A DNA stretch of 64,000 nt from a virus (IMGVR_UViG_3300010883_024574:1-64000); one strand, 5' to 3'; positions 23,615 to 32,675 are shown, numbered from the stretch's first letter. Numbers and translations: made by a program. Notes: generated by a model from the letters alone, not told the origin.

Positions 23615-23884
23615 ATGGATAACTTTGCCTGGCTTGTTCAGCCTATACACCAAAACAAGCTAAAAGGCTTTAAGCTCGAAGACAACCCAGCGGTTAAGGA
23701 TAGCTTAAAGATGAGTTTTGATGGATCAATAATGGCCGTCCTAAGAAAGAGGGTGGAAACTTACTATAAAGAACAGAAGGTATCTATGATCAGGCATGGA
23801 TATGAGAAGATGCCAGATAAGATAAAAGTAGATGATGAGGAGTCTTTTTTTAAATATCTTGCGTATTTTGTTGATATAGATTAG
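23615..23884 (+). CDS. Hypothetical protein, 89 aa
   Basis: Not recognised. Mixed alpha/beta, with basic patches (VLRKRVETYYKEQKVSMIRH) and an acidic aromatic C-terminus (ESFFKYLAYFVDID). ATAAGGATTATAAA is the ribosome site. Last gene of the groEL-HEAT run, closed by a strong terminator. Confidence 0.65.
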   Translation: MDNFAWLVQPIHQNKLKGFKLEDNPAVKDSLKMSFDGSIMAVLRKRVETYYKEQKVSMIRHGYEKMPDKIKVDDEESFFKYLAYFVDID

Positions 23885-23910
23885 TCCCTATAGATTATAC
23901 AAACTTGAAG

Positions 23911-23937
23911 CCCGGCCATTATGGTCGGGTTTTTTTT
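23911..23937 (+). terminator. Rho-independent terminator
   Basis: CCCGGCC-ATTAT-GGTCGGG (7 bp, one G-U pair) followed by eight Ts. It separates the chaperonin segment from the large-protein segment. Confidence 0.88.
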
Positions 23938-23979
23938 ATGCTAATAATAAATATTAGTTATGAAATTTAAGGACGTATA

Positions 23980-24390
23980 ATGCCAAATGTGATGTATAAA
24001 AAAGCAGAGATTGAAGATTCGGGATTAACAGACCCTAGAACTAATTTGCCTATTCGTATCTCTACCACTACAAGGATAAAGTATAGAAAATACTTTGACG
24101 AAAGATATACTCATAGAGATGTTTTGTACGACCTAAGCAATAGGCAGTTGAACGAGATAATAGCACAAGACTTTGCCGCTAGTGCCGATGGTGCTCTTCA
24201 TATGTTTCTTTCTAAATCATCCAGCATAGACACGAAGAAAAGAGAGTGGATTGAAATAAGGCAAGTTTCTACTAGGCGAGCATTTAATTACTTCTTTTCA
24301 ATTATCCGCCCGAATGGTATAGATATTCTTACTACTTCTACTAGGTATGTTAGACCGAGAAAGCCTCGGTTGTTTGTTCCAAGTTTTTAA
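23980..24390 (+). CDS. Basic hypothetical protein, 136 aa
   Basis: Not recognised. Rich in Arg/Tyr (ISTTTRIKYRKYFDERYTHR; RYVRPRKPRLFVPSF) with a helical DFAASADGALHMFLSKS middle. The basic, aromatic C-terminus would suit virion assembly or nucleic-acid contact. It opens the segment of long probable structural genes; AAGGACGTATA precedes the ATG. Confidence 0.6.
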   Translation: MPNVMYKKAEIEDSGLTDPRTNLPIRISTTTRIKYRKYFDERYTHRDVLYDLSNRQLNEIIAQDFAASADGALHMFLSKSSSIDTKKREWIEIRQVSTRRAFNYFFSIIRPNGIDILTTSTRYVRPRKPRLFVPSF

Positions 24391-24400
24391 GAGATAGGTT

Positions 24401-27400
24401 ATGTATAAAGGTTCCAGAATAAATACATTTTTTAAACTGCTTAAGATTGCTAGCGATAGCTTGGAGTCTAAGTTTGTAGCTTTTATGCTAAGGAATAGTT
24501 TTACAGACTTTGAGGCAGAAGACGAAGAAGAAGACTCTTTGGAGGAATCTTTTTTAAAGCTGATGGAAGAAGCTGATGTTAATGATTTAAATCATGCTGG
24601 TGCAATTATATTTTGGATACTGAATGATAAGCTGCCAGAGCAAAAGCGCATCGGGTTTGCAGAGGACTTGTTCCATAAGTTGATAAGTGATAATTATTAT
24701 GGTTTAAACAAACTCTCTGTTGCTTTAAGGCAGCTGGCTTCGGGAAGATATGGCGGCAATAGTCAGTCAGTTTTTAATGCTATTATTACCTCTGGAAAAT
24801 TTAAAGACGATTTGGACAGCAAGACTGATGGAGGGATAGACTATAATAATTATGCTATTTTTAGCGCTGTAGAGTTAAAGCCATATTTCATAAATAAATA
24901 TACTTCTGCAACAAACACTGTTTTTGATACACTTCTTTCAGATGAAGACATAGGTTGGGAAGGGCCACAAGAGCTTGTAAAAGTTTTAGAAGCTGTGGCT
25001 CGCACAGAGGATGATGCTAAGAGAGCAATTTTTAATATAGTTAAAGATAAAATATCTTTATTGGTGGATAAATTTGAAGAGATAAATTATATATATAACA
25101 AAGAAGCGATGATCGAAGTACTTTTGAACACATTTGAAGGGATGCTTGATCAAGGCATATTGGAGAGATTAAATAAGCTTTTTGTCAAATCAGACAGAGT
25201 ATCTCCAACTGGAGGAAAGCGAACAGAGCTATATGTTGAGGAGATTAAGGCGGCTGTAGCAAGAAGCGATTTGCATAGACTGTATGAACTGGATATAGAT
25301 AGATACCTTCCAAGGTATGAGAGAAGTATGGTAGATCACATTATCGAAGGAGCATCGTCAGGCTCTCTTGGCTTTGTTGACGCTGAGTACATGGAAGAGA
25401 AGATTTTAAGAACATTCTTTTCTAAAGACTTGAATATAAAATTTCCAGAAATTTTTGATAAAGTAATTAGATTAGTTGTAAATAAAATGCCAAAGAAATT
25501 TTTAGGCATATCTAGTTGGTATAGAGCGCCAGATGGAATTCGATTGCACGATCTCGACAAGGATCAAGGACAAAAAGATGAATTCTTAAAGGAGGCCCTT
25601 AGAGGCTTGCTGCTTGTTGACACTGGTGATTTTATAAGCCTTTTCGATAGAGCCAAAGCAGACGGAACTGTTGAGATAGATACGGGGGTAGTTGTTTCCT
25701 TTGATACCTTCGACGGAATACTCAACGAAGCAGTTATGGACAGAGAGGCATTAGATAATATTAGTTCGGATAGTTTGGAGGTTTTATTTAGAAGTATTAT
25801 TGGTCACTCAGACCCAGATATGGCGACTGCTATTAATATATTTGAAAACTTAATGTCAAGAATGGATGAAGATGTTTGCGAGAAGATCATTGGTTCTTTG
25901 TATTATATGGAATCAGATCAACAAAAAGAGTTTTTTGGGAAAAAGATTGCAAAAGTAATTGACGAAAATATGGATAAACATTATAAGTGTTATATAAAAA
26001 ATAGCTACAAGGTAAATAGACATTTGGATAAGGGTGTTTCAGACAGAATGGACAGAAGAGCGTTGGAGGCAGTTATAGATGCCAAGGATAGCGTTACATA
26101 CTTTGACCATTTTTATGACAATTACACCAGAGGATATAGGTATGCATTAATTCCCGAGCCTTTTAGAAATTCTATAAAAAGGCTTGAGAAGATTATAAAT
26201 ATAGATGATGCAAAAGAAATATACAGTAATTCACATAATGATATCGAAGTAGAGGTCACTTCAGGTTCTAGGATTAAATATTCTGGCTATCAAGACCAGC
26301 AGAGACCGGCAGAGCTAAGTGAAAACAACATACCCAGATATGAGTTAACGCATGATAATATTGATCCTAATACTATTATGTATGATATAAATAAAAATCA
26401 TGTTAGTGCTGCAGACTTTGTGATGCATGTAAATTTAGGAAGCTCTGGCTTCACAACTGCTTGGGCTCTTATCTCTTTCCCAGAGGATAAATTACTTATT
26501 GAGCAGATACAATCAGATTATCCAGTTGTATTAGATAGGATCTTTAACAGGATGCCTCCAACCAAGAAGACATATAGTTCTATTTCTTACAAAGATAAGG
26601 AGACTGGAGCTAGGTTTGAATTAAATTATGACGAAGAAGGTGCTGGAGTTTTTCTTGATTTAAAAGGAAATATTAAGCCAAGCGAAAGAGAAGAGGCTAA
26701 AGAGCCTCTGGTAAGTCTCAAGGTGCGAGATAGTATGAATGGAGGCATTTTACACATAATGTCTGATCAAGAGTTTAACTCATATAAAGATAGGGTTAAA
26801 GTTTTTGAGGAAATTATTAGCAATTGGGATTCAACCGAGGACAAAAAGATAAAGGCCCAACAAGACGCGGGGGTTGTATACAGAGCAAGGTCTAAGAAGA
26901 TTAGAACAGCACTTGATGACTTGGGGCTTATTCCCGCAGGTCTTTATGCCTTAAACGAAAACTATTCAGAAGAAGATCAGAAGGATGCAAAAAAACATAT
27001 TGATATTATATCGCAAAACTATCCATATTTAATTGTTATAAACGCAATGAAGACAGCTCAAAGGATGGATAAAGAGTTTATATATCTCTTAAAAGATGGC
27101 GGCGGATCTATACAAAATAGGCATAAAAGAAAGAAGATATATGTTGATATCCCTAATGCTTTGGGGGCAACTTCTGATAAAATTTTAGATTTAAATGTTT
27201 TTAAAATTTCTGCAACAGATGAAAGCATTGCAAAAGTAAAAGAAATGCTTCCAATAAGAAAGACTCATGGGTATGATTACTCGTTACTGCCTTCTCAGAA
27301 TAGAGCTATAATACAGAGAAGACAGGATGAGACTAGAGAGGCTCGTCGCTCAGAACAAGACAAGCGAGACATACAGCTTAGTCGGGATCAGATAATGCCT

Positions 27401-27730
27401 GTGCTAAAACTGTTTGATGAGTATGGAGTAGAGGTGTCGTCAGAAGAGATAGATCGCGTTGATACTGCCGGAGATCTCTTGAGGCTTATTGGCAAGTACA
27501 GGGGAGAGTTGAAGGGCGCTGGGGTAAGCAAGAGGCGGTTAAACAAAGTTCAATCGGAAGTTGCGCGACTAAGGCTTGCTGAAATTATAGAAGAATTTGG
27601 GCTCAAAAAGATTGGTATGGATAAAGCAATCCCTCTTTATAGTATGTTAATTAAATATGAACTAAATAAAGAAGCAGAAGAATTGTATAATATGTTTGAG
27701 AAAGTAATTGATAATAAAATCTATTATTAA
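24401..27730 (+). CDS. Large probable virion or polyvalent protein, 1109 aa
   Basis: Mostly helical and charged, with no complete enzyme motif that I recognise. Around residue 690-725 the segment FTTAWALISFPEDKLLIEQI, then QSDYP, resembles the 'W....lliEEiQSDWhq' motif of large polyvalent phage and mobile-element proteins. The C-terminal end (LYSMLIKYELNKEAEELYNM) resembles the helical-hairpin module of its neighbours. A basic stretch (RRQDETREARRSEQDKR) lies near residue 975. I infer a virion-associated or injected protein, since it heads a cluster of long genes with a protease. Could equally be non-structural. Confidence 0.6.
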   Translation: MYKGSRINTFFKLLKIASDSLESKFVAFMLRNSFTDFEAEDEEEDSLEESFLKLMEEADVNDLNHAGAIIFWILNDKLPEQKRIGFAEDLFHKLISDNYYGLNKLSVALRQLASGRYGGNSQSVFNAIITSGKFKDDLDSKTDGGIDYNNYAIFSAVELKPYFINKYTSATNTVFDTLLSDEDIGWEGPQELVKVLEAVARTEDDAKRAIFNIVKDKISLLVDKFEEINYIYNKEAMIEVLLNTFEGMLDQGILERLNKLFVKSDRVSPTGGKRTELYVEEIKAAVARSDLHRLYELDIDRYLPRYERSMVDHIIEGASSGSLGFVDAEYMEEKILRTFFSKDLNIKFPEIFDKVIRLVVNKMPKKFLGISSWYRAPDGIRLHDLDKDQGQKDEFLKEALRGLLLVDTGDFISLFDRAKADGTVEIDTGVVVSFDTFDGILNEAVMDREALDNISSDSLEVLFRSIIGHSDPDMATAINIFENLMSRMDEDVCEKIIGSLYYMESDQQKEFFGKKIAKVIDENMDKHYKCYIKNSYKVNRHLDKGVSDRMDRRALEAVIDAKDSVTYFDHFYDNYTRGYRYALIPEPFRNSIKRLEKIINIDDAKEIYSNSHNDIEVEVTSGSRIKYSGYQDQQRPAELSENNIPRYELTHDNIDPNTIMYDINKNHVSAADFVMHVNLGSSGFTTAWALISFPEDKLLIEQIQSDYPVVLDRIFNRMPPTKKTYSSISYKDKETGARFELNYDEEGAGVFLDLKGNIKPSEREEAKEPLVSLKVRDSMNGGILHIMSDQEFNSYKDRVKVFEEIISNWDSTEDKKIKAQQDAGVVYRARSKKIRTALDDLGLIPAGLYALNENYSEEDQKDAKKHIDIISQNYPYLIVINAMKTAQRMDKEFIYLLKDGGGSIQNRHKRKKIYVDIPNALGATSDKILDLNVFKISATDESIAKVKEMLPIRKTHGYDYSLLPSQNRAIIQRRQDETREARRSEQDKRDIQLSRDQIMPVLKLFDEYGVEVSSEEIDRVDTAGDLLRLIGKYRGELKGAGVSKRRLNKVQSEVARLRLAEIIEEFGLKKIGMDKAIPLYSMLIKYELNKEAEELYNMFEKVIDNKIYY

Positions 27731-27743
27731 GAAGGAATAGAAT

Positions 27744-28841
27744 ATGATTACGAAAGTAGCTCAACCTCCTTGGTGGCCCAAAGTTCTTTCTGGTATAAGA
27801 AAGATTACGAACCTTCCTCCGGAGGTGAGAGGTCTTATAGACGCCCCTCAGAGGCTCGTCTTTCATCAAGCGACTCCTGCCGGGGCAGATTCTATGGCAA
27901 AGGGGTATGTATCAACAGAGGATTCAGATGATGATGGCAACCTCGATACAGTTAATTTGGTTGTTACAAATATGGAAAAGGAGATACCATCTGACCTGCT
28001 AACCGGAATAAATCAGATGGACGAAACAGATCCGAATTTTCAGGAAATTGTATCTAATATAGCTAAGACTTTGGTTCATGAGTTAGCTCATATAGAAGAC
28101 TATGATCCCGATAGAGGATTTGCAGGAGGAGAGCCTGTGGCAGAATCAAAAGAAAGGTCTTTTAATCCGATTTTTGCACATTCTACTACTAATAAAAATA
28201 TTGGTAATGATAGTATTATCAAACTGAACTCTAAGGGAGAACTTAAAATGACCAAAGACATAATTAAACTAGCTAATCATTTAGATCAAATTGGGCATAA
28301 AGATTTGGCAGACAGACTTGACTCCATCATCAAAGCTGCGCAAGAGCTTCCTTGGGAAGAGCAACCACCGGCACTGATAGATTTAGAGGTCGGAGAGAAA
28401 CCTGCAAATGAGGTGGCAGAAGATTGTGGCGCAGAAGGCTGCATAACTGGTCCGACTGGCATTGTGTTTTCGCTGGGGCACAAGTGTTTTAAAGACAAAA
28501 AGGACCACAGCCTGGGCACGAAAGATTGTTATCAGATTGTAAGTACTGGTGATTCAAAGGCGGCTGGCATTGAACAGTGGGAAGGAATGTTTTTTAGTGG
28601 AGACCATAGGGCATTAATGCAAGAGCTTAGTAGTGCTAGAGAATGGGTCGCACAAAAGGAGAGAGCGAGTGGCGCTGAACAGCCAAATATGACCAATACT
28701 ACTGGCTCTCCAGACCTTGTTGATGACTCAGATGATTATTTAGCAGCAGGTCAAACTACTCAAGATAAGATTAATAAGTTAGCAGAGTTAATGGCGGGCG
28801 AGTTAAGCTCGGGAACCCCAGGGTCTTTCTACCGTAGATAA
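27744..28841 (+). CDS. Zincin-like metalloprotease fused to helical-hairpin module, 365 aa
   Basis: N-terminal part: LVHELAHIEDYD (HExxH zinc site, about residues 113-124) followed by GGEPVAESKE, in which the Glu is a likely third ligand, as in phage zincins. From residue 169 a helical-hairpin module starts (MTKDIIKLANHLDQIG, KDLADRLDSIIKAAQ), then a Cys-containing region (EDCGAEGCITG). ATG 28248, coding residue 169, has its own AGGGAGA, so a 197-residue product may also be made. Possible maturation protease of the virion proteins encoded next to it; inferred from context. Confidence 0.7.
   Translation: MITKVAQPPWWPKVLSGIRKITNLPPEVRGLIDAPQRLVFHQATPAGADSMAKGYVSTEDSDDDGNLDTVNLVVTNMEKEIPSDLLTGINQMDETDPNFQEIVSNIAKTLVHELAHIEDYDPDRGFAGGEPVAESKERSFNPIFAHSTTNKNIGNDSIIKLNSKGELKMTKDIIKLANHLDQIGHKDLADRLDSIIKAAQELPWEEQPPALIDLEVGEKPANEVAEDCGAEGCITGPTGIVFSLGHKCFKDKKDHSLGTKDCYQIVSTGDSKAAGIEQWEGMFFSGDHRALMQELSSAREWVAQKERASGAEQPNMTNTTGSPDLVDDSDDYLAAGQTTQDKINKLAELMAGELSSGTPGSFYRR
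28234..28250 (+). promoter_or_regulatory. Nested in-frame ribosome binding site and ATG
   Basis: AGGGAGA, 7-base spacer, ATG inside the zincin gene, in frame, exactly at the first residue of the hairpin module. Suggests a second, shorter translation product of 197 residues. Confidence 0.45.
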
Positions 28842-28865
28842 TATAAGGATATAAGGATAAATAAA

Positions 28866-30236
28866 ATGCAAAAAACACTTCAAGAAAGCCTCATTGGGCT
28901 GGCAAACCATTTAGATGATAAAGGTTACTTAAAACTTGCAGATCAAGTTGATTCCATTGTAAAGATGGCTCAGACTACCGATGATGATGATTCGGCAACC
29001 GATGATGATGATTCGGCAACAGATCCTAATGCAGCAGCAGCAACAGATCCTAATGCAGCAGCAGCAACAGATCCTAATGCAGCAACAGATCCTAATGCAG
29101 CAGCAGATCCTAATGCAGCAGCAGATCCTAATGCAGCAGCAGATCCTAATGCAGCAGCAGATCCTAATGCAGCAACAGCAACAGATCCTAATGCAGCAAC
29201 AGATCCTAATGCAGCAACAGATCCTAATGCAGCAACAGATCCTAATGCAGCAGCAGCAACAACAGATCCTAATGCAGGTACAGGGTCCGCACCAACAATG
29301 ACCGCAGAGAACTTTCATGAAGCAGGCCAGGGTTATGCAGATACTTATTCAGAGCAATTGGTTGCAGCCAATGGAAAATGGGACTTTGTTCTCAAGGGAT
29401 ATGGCAACAGGGATTGGTTAGTAAAAGGGCCTAATGAAGTTTGGCTCTATTCTCCAGGTATGTCAGGCACACCATCTAAGTTTACTGCTACTTATGCAAA
29501 GAGATATGCAAAACGACAGTTTGAGGGCAATCCGGATAAAGCGCCATTAAATTGGGATCAGATGGTGAAAAACCTAAACAGTCATACAGACAATGTTAAA
29601 GACGAAGGCCCTGGCTCTATAGTTTTTCAGGCTAGAGAGCCTCTTGCAGACGAGACAGATCCGGCTGGAAACCCGTGGGGTGAGGACGCTCAACAGGCAA
29701 GAGAAACAGCGTCTAGAGATTCTCATCAGACTGATGCAGAGAAGGCTATTGCAAGAAGTCAAGCCCCAGCAGAAGAGGCAGATGAAACAGCAGCCGCAGC
29801 CGCCACAGCAGCGCCAGACGGTGAAGCATTGACTCGCAGCTTAAAAGCAGAGAACCAAAGAGCTTTTAGAACTGCTGCAAATAATATTCGCAGAGGACAG
29901 GTGTGGACCCAACGGAAGGCGATTGGCAAAGTAACTTTGCCTCACAATAGTCCTGAAAAACGAAACGCAAAGGCAAGAGAGATATTATTATCAGCTGTTA
30001 ACGAATTACCAGATGTTACAGACAAAGGTGCTGCGGTAGAAAGCATGTTTAACTATCTCGAAACCTGGCTGAGAGACCCCAATGCTGAAGCCGAAGTAGC
30101 TGAAGCACTCGACGGGTTACTTTCAGAGGACGGGTTACTTTCAGATGCAGAGTATCAAGGTTATAGAATAGAAAAGACAGCAGAAAAGCTTTCACAATTA
30201 TTTAGCGTTCAAGACATACCATCCGTAAGGAGGTAA
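28866..30236 (+). CDS. Hairpin-module protein with DPNAA tandem repeats, 456 aa
   Basis: Residues 1-38 hold the hairpin module (SLIGLANHLDDKGYLKLADQ, VDSIVKMAQ), closely similar to that inside the preceding zincin. A spacer of DDDDSAT units and 13 DPNA(A) repeats (about residues 39-137) follows, then a globular part (YADTYSEQLVAANGKWDFVL, GYGNRDWLVKGPNEVWLYSP), a charged Ala-rich stretch and a helical C-terminus with a duplicated DGLLS unit. The repeat looks like a disordered or stalk linker. Probable structural or scaffold-like role by context; not recognised otherwise. Confidence 0.65.
   Translation: MQKTLQESLIGLANHLDDKGYLKLADQVDSIVKMAQTTDDDDSATDDDDSATDPNAAAATDPNAAAATDPNAATDPNAAADPNAAADPNAAADPNAAADPNAATATDPNAATDPNAATDPNAATDPNAAAATTDPNAGTGSAPTMTAENFHEAGQGYADTYSEQLVAANGKWDFVLKGYGNRDWLVKGPNEVWLYSPGMSGTPSKFTATYAKRYAKRQFEGNPDKAPLNWDQMVKNLNSHTDNVKDEGPGSIVFQAREPLADETDPAGNPWGEDAQQARETASRDSHQTDAEKAIARSQAPAEEADETAAAAATAAPDGEALTRSLKAENQRAFRTAANNIRRGQVWTQRKAIGKVTLPHNSPEKRNAKAREILLSAVNELPDVTDKGAAVESMFNYLETWLRDPNAEAEVAEALDGLLSEDGLLSDAEYQGYRIEKTAEKLSQLFSVQDIPSVRR
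28980..29278 (+). repeat. In-frame tandem repeat encoding DDDDSAT and DPNAA units
   Basis: Two 21-base units for DDDDSAT are followed by 13 units of a 12-18-base repeat built on GATCCTAATGCA plus GCA/ACA codons. Near-identical DNA between units implies recent expansion by slippage or recombination; copy number probably varies between strains. Not a CRISPR array: no unique spacers, and the frame is maintained. Confidence 0.9.
30111..30146 (+). repeat. 18-bp tandem duplication
   Basis: Two copies of GACGGGTTACTTTCAGAK encode DGLLSEDGLLSD near the C-terminus of the repeat protein. Confidence 0.85.
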
Positions 30237-30237
30237 T

Positions 30238-32607
30238 ATGGAGGAAGAGAAAGAAGAGCTTTCTCTTCTAGATCTAATAAGTTACCATGAGACTGGCCCC
30301 GTTCTTAAGGAGCGGCCAAATGATGTTCTTAGAACCCCGTCTCATCCTGAAGAGTTAAACTTTAATTATGTTGACGACGACGAAATCCCGTGCAAAAGCT
30401 TGACAAGAAAAGCAAAACTTGCAAAGATGCAAAAGAAAGCCTTGGGGTTAACAGATATTCCCGGAGGAAGTCCTCCCGGAGCACAGGGCTATAGACCAAG
30501 ATCTAGCTATGAACAACAAGATTTTCAAACATCCCACACCACAGGTTTCGGTGGACCATCAGTTATAGATGTTGAGGAGGATAAGCCTCCGTCAAATATC
30601 AACAGAAGGCAGCGAAAGAAACCTATTAATATTTCGTTTAAAACTGAGACAGATAACTTTTTTAGTTTCTTAGAGACCGGCAGATTAAGAAGAAGAAGGA
30701 AAAGGGTAGGAGCCACTATGAACACAGAACAAAGAGAATTAACCAAGCTTGCTAAAGCCTTAAGGCTTTCTGGCTATAACGAACAGGCTGGCGCAATAAT
30801 AAGGTTGGCAGCAGGAGGCTTTGCCCCAGATCCTTTGAGTTCCGAAAAAGCAGATTGGGTTTCTGCCGTAACAGCTGCAACTGACGTAATAACCAAGCCC
30901 CCGATGAGCCTAGGTCCAGATGCAGAAACTGCAGCAGATACACATGGTGCAAAAGCATTGTTTGATGCTTATATCTCTCACCTTCTGACCCGGGTGAAGA
31001 CGAGGCTTGAGACCAGCGCGTCTGGGGGACTCCACCAGTGTAACCCATCGGCAGCTCCACTCGTACCCTGCGGGCTAACCTCTACTCAGGTTTCGGCTAT
31101 ACATTCTGCCCTAGAAACAGCGTGGAAAGCTTTTAGCATTGATTCTTATAAACCTGGCGATTTAAACAACTCTTTCGTTGGTGCTTTTGATTCAAACAAG
31201 GGGCTTTCATCGGGTGAGAGTGGTATAGCATGGCTAAGCGGTGGTAAGATATATGACAAAAAGGCCGATGCTAACTTGGTATTGCTTCAAGAATTAAAAA
31301 AGAAAGAGAAAGGCGGCGCCGTAGGAGGCTCTGGAAAAGGCTCTGGAAAAGGCTCTGGAGGAGGCTCTGTAGGAGGCTCTGGAGGAGGCTCTGGAGGTAG
31401 TCGTATGGCAGACTATACAGGGCAATATATCAAGAATAGAGACACAGGTAATGACTTTAGAGATTGGGTTCATTCTTCGGGAAATCTTGAAGCGGTAAAT
31501 GCACAGATTGTAGCTGACAACTCCAAGAGAACAGACGGCCTTGATAAAGGCTCTTCTTCCGCAAGTTGGTCCAATGGTTACATGTGGAGTGCTTGGAAGG
31601 CTGTTGGAGAAAAGTATAAGAGATCTAGAACAGGCAGAGAAAATAAGCCAGAAGGAGAAGGCACAGAGCAAAGAGGTGGCAGTCTAAGCCCTGGGTCTGA
31701 AGATCAAGAGCTTCCACTGAAAGCCTATCTTCAAGCACCTATGGGAAAAGCTCTTGGTGGAGATGAAGTACACAACTTACCATTAGCAGCAAGAAACAGA
31801 TTGCTTAGAGCAGTCGGAAGCGTAGGAAGAACAAGAAGGGATGGCGAAGACCCGCCTATAGTCCCAGCAGATGACGGCTTAAGAGACACTCTATTGAGCG
31901 ATCAGTTCAAAGCACACGTTGAAGAAGCTTATTTTGAAGATGCAGCAGATGATCCTTATTATGGCATTAAGCTTAAAAGACTTATGAGAGATGGTGGCGG
32001 AAGAAGAGGTCGGCGCAGACAGCTGGCTGGAGCCGCAACAGGTGATGGTGGAGAGATCAACAGAAATGATTATGTTATTGCTGGAGACATTTGGTTTAAG
32101 AAGTCAGATGCATCGGTTTGGTTTAAGACTAGTTACCCTGCTGCAAATGCAAAAGAAAAACTACCAGACAACTCTTACACTATAGCCCCAATAGCATCAA
32201 GAGACGGTTGGCCTGGGCAGATCGCTCCATATAATGTGGGGTATTTAGAAGGCTCTGAGAGAAAGGCTATTATAAGCGCATTAGGAGCAGAGTATCCAAC
32301 CCTGACTAATCGCGACTCCTCAAAGTCCGGAGGGCATCTCTTAGAGGCTCTATTCTCTGGCCAGCAACAGGCTACAAGGGGTGGGGTATTTAATACTGAT
32401 TCACACAGAGCAAAGGGCGTTGAGAAAAGAGATAAGGCAAGAAGGGGTTTGCAGAGTCTTCTTACACCCCTTTTGGGGCAAGCTGATCGCGCAGAAGATT
32501 TAAGAGATCTGACCCGGGCAGCGCGGGCTAATGATCATGTTTTGGTATCTATGGGTAATGAGGTCAGAAAAAGAAGGATAAACGCCTTAAGAAAAAATAG
32601 TATTTAA
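30238..32607 (+). CDS. Large probable structural protein with internal hairpin module, 789 aa
   Basis: N-terminal 160 residues are polar and disordered (SYHETGPVLKERPNDVL, then an Arg-rich LRRRRKRVG). At residue 161 the hairpin module begins (QRELTKLAKALRLSGYNEQA, GAIIRLAAGG), with ATG 30718 preceded by TAGGAG, so a 629-residue product is possible. A Gly/Ser/Lys linker (GGSGKGSGKGSGGG) near 360-385 separates helical domains; another basic patch (GGRRGRRRQLAG) lies near 590. No catalytic motif. Ends LRKNSI just before an intergenic hairpin. Likely virion or scaffold protein by context. Confidence 0.65.
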   Translation: MEEEKEELSLLDLISYHETGPVLKERPNDVLRTPSHPEELNFNYVDDDEIPCKSLTRKAKLAKMQKKALGLTDIPGGSPPGAQGYRPRSSYEQQDFQTSHTTGFGGPSVIDVEEDKPPSNINRRQRKKPINISFKTETDNFFSFLETGRLRRRRKRVGATMNTEQRELTKLAKALRLSGYNEQAGAIIRLAAGGFAPDPLSSEKADWVSAVTAATDVITKPPMSLGPDAETAADTHGAKALFDAYISHLLTRVKTRLETSASGGLHQCNPSAAPLVPCGLTSTQVSAIHSALETAWKAFSIDSYKPGDLNNSFVGAFDSNKGLSSGESGIAWLSGGKIYDKKADANLVLLQELKKKEKGGAVGGSGKGSGKGSGGGSVGGSGGGSGGSRMADYTGQYIKNRDTGNDFRDWVHSSGNLEAVNAQIVADNSKRTDGLDKGSSSASWSNGYMWSAWKAVGEKYKRSRTGRENKPEGEGTEQRGGSLSPGSEDQELPLKAYLQAPMGKALGGDEVHNLPLAARNRLLRAVGSVGRTRRDGEDPPIVPADDGLRDTLLSDQFKAHVEEAYFEDAADDPYYGIKLKRLMRDGGGRRGRRRQLAGAATGDGGEINRNDYVIAGDIWFKKSDASVWFKTSYPAANAKEKLPDNSYTIAPIASRDGWPGQIAPYNVGYLEGSERKAIISALGAEYPTLTNRDSSKSGGHLLEALFSGQQQATRGGVFNTDSHRAKGVEKRDKARRGLQSLLTPLLGQADRAEDLRDLTRAARANDHVLVSMGNEVRKRRINALRKNSI
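30707..30720 (+). promoter_or_regulatory. Nested in-frame ribosome binding site and ATG
   Basis: TAGGAG, 5-base spacer, ATG, in frame inside the 789-residue gene and exactly at the start of its helical-hairpin module. Same arrangement as at 28234 in the zincin gene. Confidence 0.45.
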
Positions 32608-32618
32608 TTATATTAAAA

Positions 32619-32675
32619 AAATTAAATCGGTTCTTCCATCGAATACCCCATCCTGTATAGGTATGGGGTTTTCTT
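32619..32675 (+). promoter_or_regulatory. Intergenic CATCGAATAC element, copy 4, with SD-covering hairpin
   Basis: GGTTCTTCCATCGAATACC is followed by a hairpin: ACCCCAT (32645-32651) pairs with ATGGGGT (32663-32669), with an inner CCT/AGG stem and a TTTTCTT tail. It looks like a terminator for the upstream structural genes, but GGGG in the 3' arm is also the only ribosome site for GTG 32676, so folding would block initiation. Either reading is possible. Confidence 0.5.

Noticed and set aside
28980-29278. CRISPR-like repeat array
   Set aside because: Units are contiguous and in frame within one protein gene, with no unique spacers; it encodes DPNAA repeats.
28929-29318. Minus-strand Cys/Ile-rich 129-residue frame
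   Set aside because: Antisense shadow of the DPNAA repeat; the composition is a by-product of the repeated DNA.
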